Under the pieces are notes generated by a model. That model was given only the letters and a program-made list of their open reading frames with translations. It made no database searches and was not told the DNA's origin. Below are positions 55,480-64,000 of a DNA stretch of 64,000 nucleotides, one piece after another. Origin of the DNA: Sinotaia quadrata (lineage: Eukaryota > Mollusca > Gastropoda > Architaenioglossa > Viviparidae). The first letter of the stretch is position 1. Every line of letters begins with the position of its first letter. The stretch spans positions 75,860,544 through 75,924,543 of the forward strand of contig CM054179.1 in NCBI GenBank assembly GCA_028829895.1. Reading direction: 5' to 3'. Both the position numbers and the translations under genes were made by a program.

Positions 55480-57548
55480 TCGATTTGATAACATAACTTA
55501 CTTAAAACATTGTGTATGAGTATAGTCAGGTAATGGCTGTGATGGTGGTGTGACAAATAAGAAAACAGAATTCTGTTATAACAATAAATCTTTAATAATA
55601 ATGATTAAAAACGAAAGTAACAAAGAAAAGAGGTTTTTAATTCCTATTTCATCAAAGAAAAATATAATAATATAAAAATCAGTAATACACAATTAGTCTA
55701 TTAATATTTTTCTTATCTGACTAATGTTAGTTTTAGTTTCAAGTTGTTACAGATTGTATTAATAATACTTTACCTAATTATGTGCGTAAAAATGTGTGTG
55801 TGTGTGTGTGTGTGCGTGTGTGCATTAGGCTGGTACTGATTAAAACAAAACGTAACAGATTAATTGAATGTCTTAAATTGTTAATTAACTGATTAAAAAT
55901 CAAACACTTTGACAAATCAGCATTTTTTTTAAAAACCTATTTTAAAAGTATAAAAGTACATTTGAAATTTGTTTTGGTAAAACTAAGCTCTGAAGATAGA
56001 TTAAAGCAATGTTCCTGGAATATGTTTAATGTTTTTGTTATTTACCATTTTATGTCTTTCAAATGAAATGATCTGTTTACCAGAGTGAAAACAGACAAAA
56101 TTATAATGGGACATTTAATCAAGCAAAACACTTTTAATGGTTATCTGATGAATTAATTGTTAAAATTTGCAGCCCTAAAAATTATTTTACAAACAGTAAG
56201 ATGTAGCAAATACAAAACATCTACTGCTTAGTAATCTAGTAATTAGTGTTTTTGAATTGGGGTCATGGTTGGGGGAGAATTAATCTGGGAACATAATTTC
56301 CCAACTGATCTCCATATCTGCAACAAGGTGATCACAGCAAGTGTAACCTGGGCACTGTTGCATTTGGATAGATCTGCAACAAACTTGGACGTCTCCAATA
56401 CATTCTCATGTACAGAGTGTTTCTGTAAACATGTTCTACTTTAAAATGTAATTATTAAACCAAAACACAGGACACACATTGTAATTAGCGTCTACAAACT
56501 CTGCATGCTTGGGAGAAAGAGAGTCAATGAATGACTAGTGTGGAATGATAAAAAACTACATTAACATTGGACATGTATTTGAGAGAGAGAGAGTGTGTGT
56601 GTGTGTGTGTCTGTCAAAATGTCTGTAAGATGCATATAACCTCAGAAAGACACCATTAAAGTCATTTCTGCTATCACTGTCACTGTAAATCATCATTAAA
56701 TTAGAACTTTGTACAATTTGACCTTCAGCCTCATTCTGTCCCATGATACCAGATTAATGGTGAATCTTGCTTAATTAAAATGAGAAAGTACTGGGTACCA
56801 AAGCAAATTTTATCATTACCAAAAATAATTTCAGGACATTTTATCAATAATCTTTCTATTTTTTTCTTCTCTTTTTTTATATGACCTTTAAATTGACCTA
56901 CCAGCAGACCTAATGTTACTTTGTTTCATTACTTTGTCTCTCACAAGAGTATGAAAATACTTACAAATAAACTTATAAATGCAAAAATAAATAAATAAAA
57001 CATAAAATAAATGCACATGGCTCAAGTTTCTCCAATTTAAAGAGGAGTGAAGAAAAATAGCAAAATAAAAGATCCAGATATACTGAGAAACACTGACACA
57101 AAACAATAAATATGAACAATAATATTTTCCAACGCTAAAATGTAAAATTTCAGAAAATATAGCAGAAAATACAGCAGAATGGTAAAAAATAATATACTGG
57201 GGAAAAAAAAATCACAAGAATGAAAAAGAATGCAAACCTTAACAGTTATTAATCAAGAGGGATGCTATGTTATTTCTGTATTAATCAAATGAACACAGCG
57301 TTCTCCACTGAGAGTTTCACTTTAAACCTAAACACTTATCAAGAGTCTACTGCACATTCAGTGTTATGTTCATTTCAACTGAAACTGGACAGTTATCAAC
57401 AGCAAACATTACATTTATGTCCATTTTACTTGAAACTGCATACTTATCAAGAATTACATAATAATGTCACATTCTCCTTCTTTTACATTCAGCTCAAGTC
57501 ATGAAGTGGATTATTTTGCTGGGTGCTGAGAGGTCATGTGCTTGCTTG

Positions 57549-57709
57549 CTATTGTTTCAGTGGTCGATATAATCCATGGAAAGTAAATGCCATCTTCAGA
57601 CCAACAGGTGCCTTGGCTCGAGCAACCTCTTGAAAGGTCTTTGCATCGAGTATGAGCAAGAAACATGGCATATCTTCCTTCATGCTAATAACCGCTGAGA
57701 GTATCACGC
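57549..57709 (-). CDS. Carotenoid oxygenase B, terminal coding exon
   Basis: The exon encodes GVILSAVISMKEDMPCFLLI, then LDAKTFQEVARAKAPVGLKM, then AFTFHGLYRPLKQ and TAG. The acceptor is TTTCAG. AFTFHGLY includes the last iron ligand. Confidence 0.95.
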
Positions 57710-60700
57710 CTGAAAACATACAAAGATTTAAAGTTTTTCAGGCTTTGAAAAGACCTTTGGATGTTCTTTTTTTAATAATTTCTTTTGCTGATAAAAAGAA
57801 AGTTACTGTTGATGTTGTGATATGGTAATTTTGATGCAAAAGAATACACAATTTTATAGAATAAAAAATTTAAACATACTGTGAACCATAAGAAAGGAAA
57901 GTACAGATTCTAACCTCTTGATTGGTTCAGCAATTTTTAATGTGCATATTACTTTGCAGCGGTCATTTTGTAAATAATGTATTTCATTTTAAGAAACATG
58001 TTTGAGGGTGAGTCATTAAGGTGGAATCAAATATGAATTAGAAATTAATTCTCAGAAATTGAACTGACTATATGTTTCAAGTAATTGTTATGAAAATGTG
58101 TTTACTGTATAATTTTCCATAAGTTATTATACTGGTAGGTATAACATTTAGGAACTACACTGCCAATTGCATAATATTCAAAGCTATGGAATAGTTCAAG
58201 GCACGGTTCTTACTGGTGAATGTTCACATTTGTAATTATATATATGTAGTTTAATGTCAGGCATACCAATATTCTAATATGAAGAAAAATGTTCTTTTTA
58301 AAATTATCAATGCATTTATTATGTTACAAAATATACATATGAACAGGAAAAAAATATCTAAAAGCATCATTTATTTTTCATAAATGCTACAGAACTCTCA
58401 AGTGGAAACATTTTGAATAAGGAAGTCATTGGTAGGAATTGTACATCAAAAGCACTTAAGTTGTATTTCATCTTGAAGAAGTTCATGCACTTATTAGTTA
58501 CAATTCCATGACAAAATGCCCATGGTATGCAATAAATTTTACCAGTCTTGCATGTATGGAAAAACTCAAGATTATGAAAGAAAGAAAAGACTGGCCAAGA
58601 TATATATGAAAACTGAACACAACAGTACAGAGATCTACATAAAATCACATAATAAGAGAGAAGAACAAACAAGAACAAAAGTTAGTTAGAGAATGAAAGA
58701 TAAAGAGAATGGAGAAAATGGTCCTCATACCATCATCTTCATCCAGAGCATCAGGTTTGGGCACAAAGACAGGTTCTCCTGGCATATAGCCTTTGTCTTG
58801 CCATATCATTATTGATCTCTTTTCCAGGTCGACCTTAATAAGCTGTAATGACAGTAGTCAACAGAAAGAAAAATGTAAATTTAAAAAATCCTTAGCTGTG
58901 CCATTGATCAAACAAAGTTCTCAAACAACAAAAATATTTTTTAAAACTGTATATTTACTGGCCTTAACAAAATTTTTAAAAAGTTGAAAATGATATTTAC
59001 ATTAACCCAAAATCTAATCTGAAATCTTTCTGGTTAAGCTTATCTGAATATAAACAAAATAAAAGAACAGCAAATATACTGTATCTATTAAAATACCAAC
59101 ACTGTTTAGAAGTATCAAGAAATCCTTAAAGGTCTCATAGAAAAATATAATGCAAATGATTAAAAAGCAAATGAGATTAAGTGAGTGAACCACCTCAACA
59201 GATCTGCAAATAGTTTGTTTTCCAGGTCCCTCAAAAAACCCATGTAAATGAGGTTACATTAAATAATGACTTCTGAAGTGATGACCATTAAGTTAAAAAA
59301 AAAATATGCCCAAGCCTGCTGCTTCCTAAGATATTCTAATTTTAACTTTATAAAGGACCAATGAGAACAAACCTTATGAGACAAATGAGAAACATTACGA
59401 ATGAAAAAACTAACAAACTATTTATGTGGTACCACATAATATTCCCAGTACTTATGCTTAAGGTAAAGAAAAAAATATGTCTTTAAGTGACACAGATATG
59501 TCTTTTAAATGCAAAAATAAAAACTTTTAAAATCAGCATGAAATAACATTCTGAAGCTTCAGATCAGGGGCATCTAACCTTGTCAGACTATGGGCCAAAT
59601 TAGATAAAAATATTTAAGGCTGCATTATCACTGTCATATTGTTGTATAAACATCTGCTCATGCATACTTATTTAAATGCACATAAAAGATTTTCTTCTGT
59701 ACTACTTTTACATGTGGAATACAAGATTTTGCAGTTTTCTGTTGAATTTTCAGGCATATTAAAGCACTTACCTCTGCCTATTCAATAACTCTGATAAAGT
59801 ATTAAAGGGAAGTTTTGTATTACAAATTTGCTGCTAATTTTAAGTCAGTAACTACAGGACAAGTAGACCTGTTTCTATGGATGTGGACAATAGAACATGA
59901 CCCATATTTAGCTGCAAAAGACACAGTGGTTTGGATGAAGCTCAAGGGTGGCAGTCACAGAAGGGTGATGGTGGTGGTGGAAAGTATAGGACTGAAATCT
60001 GATTTTCTGTCCTCTCTAGAGGTGGTGCTTAACTGCATAGAATGATATTTAATAACGGAAAAAATTTCAAAATTAAAAGTCTTTACATAAAAATTAATCA
60101 TGAGAAGTGATTAAGAATATAAATAAGGAGTGTATTATGTACATGTATTTGTTATAAGGACATAAAAACTGCATTTAAAAAGAATACAATTAATGACAAA
60201 TGAGTTTAGCAGTTGTAAAGCTAAGACAACTTTGCAGTTTCAGTTGATTCAATATATTAAGAATATAGTATAAAGTGACCGAATTTCCCGAGCATTTACT
60301 ATGCTATAAAAATCCATAGATACATATGCACATATATTTTATTGTTTAAGGTTGCCAGTTTTATTTGGCAAATTTTGATTATGTATTTATTGCACCCTAA
60401 ATATGCAGTTTAATGATTTATTCTTTTTAATTTATACAAATTAGTTCATACTTCACTTTTAAAATAAATTATTTCACAAATATTACATGGTATATTTTAT
60501 CACCACAAAAATGCTGATCAAAAGATAATTCAGTGACTTTATGGGCTGCAAGTATTGTGCACATGCAGTAATACATATTTATAATGCTGCACACTACCCT
60601 GTATAAAAATACTTACTTCATACTTTAGTAGCTTTTGATGTGGTGTGAACTGACTGGTAAAACTTTTCTCATTTTATTTATGAAACTCTCAGATATACCT

Positions 60701-62330
60701 GGTATTGCCTGAGTAAAACATAAGTGAACTTTTAACAGCTTTTGTCAGTTGAAAAAGAAATACGACTTGTTTAATTAGTTATGTATGAATAATTATAAAT
60801 TCATCATTGAGGCTAATCTATCGATATATAATACTGCGGTGTGAGTCTGTTGTCAGCATAGGTGAATGTTGGAAATTAATAATCTTTAAATCCTCATGCT
60901 GAGACAGGGTCTCTAAATAAACACTGATATGTAACAATGACACGAGTATGACATTAGTATTCACAATTTGTCTGTGTTCACAATGCAGCTGAAAAGAGTT
61001 TATGCATATATGGTGAACTTTTAGACTTGTCAAGCTGTGATCACTATGAATGGCGATGAGTGATTCTCACATCGATCTGTCAGCTAGACATGAGGTGGAG
61101 GCTATAGGCTTTGCATCTGTTAAGAGGATGTTGTTGGCTGTGGCCTGAGCGATCGGACTTGTGGAAATTCAAGATGGCAGAAGGAATACCAGTGAATCGC
61201 CGAAGGAATACATGGTAGATAAATGCCAATTCTACACATAAAACTGCATTCCCTAAGTATTTGGTGGATAATGGGGTGGTTCCTGGTGGACAATGGGGTG
61301 GTGCCTGGTGCACCAAATGCACATAACTTATACATAGGAAAATAGGGGAAGACAGATAATAAGTGAATAAAGTTGAAAACAGAAAAGGACGAATTACAGT
61401 AATGTGCATATACATGTATAATATAAATCTAAGTGAATATAGTTAATATACACTAGCATAATTATAATCACAACTACTTATACAAAATTTAAATAATAAA
61501 TTCCATCTTTCTGGAAAACCAGTAACCAGTGGTGCTGTGGGAGAGGGGTTCTGGGCACTGTTGCTCTACCAGCATGTCTCAGCTCTGAGAGTTCAGGACC
61601 ATTGTTGGCACAGAGACAGTCACGTGGTCGTCAGGCTAAATATCTGGCAAATTATTACAACTTGACCTCGTAGACCACCAAAATTGAATAAGATTGCCAA
61701 AGTCTCTGCGCAAGAGGGGAGATAACACAGTTATCCAGAGTCGTGTCCGCTTTCGCGAGTGTGACAGGAGGTTCTAGCTCTGAGTCAGAAAGAGGAATGC
61801 AAATTAGGTGGCTGGGTCTTGTATCATCATAGATATGTTAGCATTAAATGCACCCTACAATACTCCCCATTTAGTTGATTTACACAAGACAATGTTTTGA
61901 GTAAATATATCATGTTTTTATTTGATTCCTTTTTAATTTTACTGTCTGAAGTCATCACGTGATATGTGTTGAATAAATATTTCATTTAGACAGTCTGAAG
62001 TCATCACGTGATATGTGTTGAGTAAATATTTCATTTTGACAGTCTGAAGCGAACGTGGCAGATGATAGTAGTTTTACTAAGTTCTGTAAATGTGTGTTGT
62101 ACTCAAAATAAATGGCTGACAACATTTTCATTCTATGGGACAATGTTTTCCAACTGAAACAGTTTTATTTGTTTACTTAAAGAGCAGTAACATTGGCATG
62201 TAGGGTGCAGATGACCATGGAGGTAAATTGCTTAATACTGATGAACAATAGGTCACTTGTGTAGTACCTATAGAAGACACTATATGGATGTGTGTGTGTG
62301 TGTGTGTGTGTGTTTATGTGTGTGTGTATA

Positions 62331-62403
<73 letters not shown>

Positions 62404-64000
62404 CTGTGGGTGATAGATACTGGCATATATTAAATTTACATATATTTACTTTGACCCCAAAAAATACATCATCGCCTACCATAACTGGCATTGCCTAAGT
62501 TGAAAAACAAATAAGACTTGTTTAATTAGTTCTGTATAAATATGTACAAATCAATTGATAAATCAGTCATTGAGGCTAATACACTGAATCATAATATGTA
62601 AATATATTGTTTATCTGATTTCATTTTATTTCACTATCTGAAGTTGTCTCTTAGATGATGTATTGAGTAAATATTTTGTTTTTACTCGCTGAAGTTGCCT
62701 CACAGATGATGTATTGAGTAAATATTTTGTTTTTACTCTCCGAATTTGCCTCATAGATGATGTATTGAGTAAATATTTTGTTTTTACTGTCTGAAATTGT
62801 CTCATAGATGATGCTTTGAGTAAATATTTTGTTTTCACTGTCCAATGTGCACACGGCAGAGGTTGGTAGTTTTATTGCTTTGTGTAAATATGTCTTATTC
62901 ATACTAATGATGAAATGTCCTTTGTGAAAAGATTAAGTATGGAATGTCTGTCAATCCAAAATCTCTCCCCTTCACCTCCATAAACATGTTGTTCTGTGGC
63001 CAGAGCTCTACTATCATTGAATAATCACCCAGGCTATATGGTGGTGAAGTGTCCTTTATGAAAAGTCACTATGCAAAATATCCAGCAATCATCTGCTTTT
63101 TATGCTGAGCAGACCTTCCAAAGGAGATACCACTGTGCAAAATAAAATACTTTCTTCTTGAGTTGTCTTCTTTGAGTGAAAAAAATACAGTATTTTGGGG
63201 GTTATGGATCCTAAAATCCCAGTTCAGGCTTCTAAGCATACACTTAAAATTTTGTCATCAAGATGAATTCACTGATATATATGTTGGGCTTAAAATGAAA
63301 TTTCTTTGGTTTTATAGCGGACAAATAAATAAACATTAAATTTTATATGTATAGATTAAAATGTATATTAAACAAAGATACCCCACTCACTATTTTATGC
63401 AATTTTGCATTTACTAAACTTATTTATAAAATATAAAACACAAGTAACAAAAGAAAGTCTAAAAATGAGCTTATATTTGAAAAAAGAAAACACATTTTTA
63501 AAACAAAAAGACTTAAATTGTAAGATTAATTAGGTCCACAAACACTATAAAACAAAGTACCACTGGCAAATATTTGGACAAACCTGTGGCTCTGCTGAAA
63601 AAACCTTAGTGCCATAAGCATACTGGTATTTTCGAGCATTGCAGCGAACATAGTTAATCTGTGGCAGCTCAAATGAAACTTCTGAAAATAAAATAAGAAA
63701 AATTAAAAATAATAAAGTTATTGTAAAGTTTCTTTATAACTTCCAGATATATACTGAAATAGTTTGATTGAAAGGTTCATGCACTTGAAATAGTGTGAGT
63801 GAAAGGTTCTTGTACTTGAAATAGTGTGAGTGAAAGGTTCTTGTACTTGAAATAGTGTGAGTGAAAGGTTCTGTTACTTAAAATAGTTTGTCCGAAAGAT
63901 TCTACTACTTGAAATAGTTTGAAGGAAAGGTTCTAGTACTTGAAATAGTCTGACTGAAAGGTTCTAGTACTTGAAATAGTCTGAATGAAAGGTTCTAGTA
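57549..64000 (-). CDS. Carotenoid oxygenase B (BCO1/BCO2/RPE65 family), 3' part only
   Basis: This is a tandem paralogue of gene A in the same orientation. Only its last three coding exons are inside the window: 63584-63681, 58731-58842 and 57549-57709. The rest lies beyond 64000. The exons encode FELPQINY, GEPVFVPKPDALDEDDG and the terminal TFHGLYRPLKQ, which supplies the fourth iron-binding His. The last two exons have exactly the same lengths and phases (112 and 161 nt) as in A. This supports a local duplication that kept intron positions. Sequence divergence between A and B is substantial, so the duplication is not recent. No disabling change is visible in these exons. Confidence 0.93.
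58731..58842 (-). CDS. Carotenoid oxygenase B, penultimate coding exon
   Basis: The exon encodes LIKVDLEKRSIMIWQDKGYM and then PGEPVFVPKPDALDEDDG. The acceptor is TTACAG and the donor GTATGA. It is homologous to A exon 9. Confidence 0.95.
60700..63160. repeat. Diverged segmental repeats and short tandem arrays
   Basis: A segment of about 90 bp at about 60705-60815 recurs at 62485-62580, sharing GACTTGTTTAATTAGTT and TCATTGAGGCTAAT. Units of about 48 bp carrying GATATGTGTTGAGTAAATAT occur at 61940-62060, and related GATGATGTATTGAGTAAATA units occur four times at 62640-62840. GAAATGTCCTTTGTGAAAAG at about 62910 is echoed at 63046. This looks like nested local duplications of one AT-rich sequence. 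Confidence 0.7.
62289..62402. repeat. (GT)n microsatellite
   Basis: Long TG runs are interrupted by TTTATG and TATATGTATG in carotenoid oxygenase B's intron. Confidence 0.97.
63584..63681 (-). CDS. Carotenoid oxygenase B, antepenultimate-type exon (homologue of A exon 8)
   Basis: The exon encodes EVSFELPQINYVRCNARKYQ and then YAYGTKVFSAEPQ. It is one codon shorter than A exon 8. The acceptor is TTTCAG and the donor GTTTGT. Confidence 0.92.
63752..64000. repeat. 31-bp minisatellite, about 8 copies, runs off the window
   Basis: Units read CTTGAAATAGTGTGAGTGAA plus AGGTTCTTGTA. The array begins about 70 bp from the gene B exon acceptor at 63682 and continues to the last base, so its length is unknown. 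Confidence 0.92.

Larger units (their letters stand above)
53139..57548. other. Intergenic region between carotenoid oxygenases A and B
   Basis: This 4.4-kb stretch should contain the promoter of A and the 3' UTR of B. It holds polypurine sequence (53520-53840) and two minisatellites (54579-54855 and 55133-55479). GT microsatellites lie at about 55796 and 56591. The part from 55500 to 57540 is AT-rich with no recognised exon. Confidence 0.55.
58843..63583. other. Carotenoid oxygenase B intron, 4.7 kb
   Basis: The intron contains a possible hAT-like start at 59566 (CAGGGGCATCTAACCTTGTC) without a matching second end, and the repeat-rich block 60700-63160. The open frame 59815-60045 has no recognisable domain. 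Confidence 0.5.

Noticed and set aside
59566..60010. Another hAT-like MITE starting CAGGGGCATCTAACC
   Set aside because: I could not find a matching inverted end or a target duplication, so it was not listed as a feature.

Overview
The window is eukaryotic nuclear DNA: AT-rich, intron-rich, and full of minisatellites, microsatellites and decayed transposons. The proteins, the intron/exon style, the tandem carotenoid oxygenases and the LINE type suggest a lophotrochozoan invertebrate, most likely a mollusc. That placement is an inference. Exons were rebuilt by hand from splice sites, reading phase and protein-family knowledge. Three genes are complete for coding sequence, and a fourth runs off the right edge.

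Layout. (1) 1-3240: flanking DNA with a promoter-like patch near position 185, a 24-bp tandem repeat, and no gene recognised. (2) 3241-25447, minus: INTS11, the endonuclease subunit of Integrator, with 18 coding exons totalling 1800 nt (599 aa), one of them a 12-nt microexon. Intron 14 holds a LINE fragment that was interrupted by a 181-bp hAT-like MITE and by a 1980-bp solo LTR. (3) 25448-25608: 161 bp between two divergent start codons, the presumed shared promoter. (4) 25609-32319, plus: SIGMAR1, the sigma-1 receptor, with 4 coding exons (229 aa) and a 1.25-kb hAT-like element in intron 2. (5) 34879-52890, minus: carotenoid oxygenase gene A of the BCO/RPE65 family, with 10 coding exons (551 aa) and a probable 5' UTR exon at 53056-53138. 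Its introns hold LINE pieces, hAT-like MITEs and many minisatellites. (6) 57549 to beyond 64000, minus: tandem paralogue B, of which only the last three coding exons lie in the window.

Functional picture. INTS11 cleaves nascent snRNA and promoter-proximal Pol II transcripts. SIGMAR1 is an ER membrane chaperone-like receptor. The two carotenoid oxygenases should cleave or isomerise carotenoids or retinoids using an Fe(II) held by four histidines, all four present in copy A. Nothing suggests an operon or a shared pathway.

Most unusual points. Gene A exon 3 has GG where the donor should be GT, with a canonical in-frame donor 99 nt downstream. Gene A also has a GC-AG intron. A minisatellite next to gene A exon 5 is made of copies of that exon's own acceptor and first codons. 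Decayed copies of INTS11 exon 15 lie beside the real one. I found no new defence or enzymatic system, no CRISPR array and no RNA gene.
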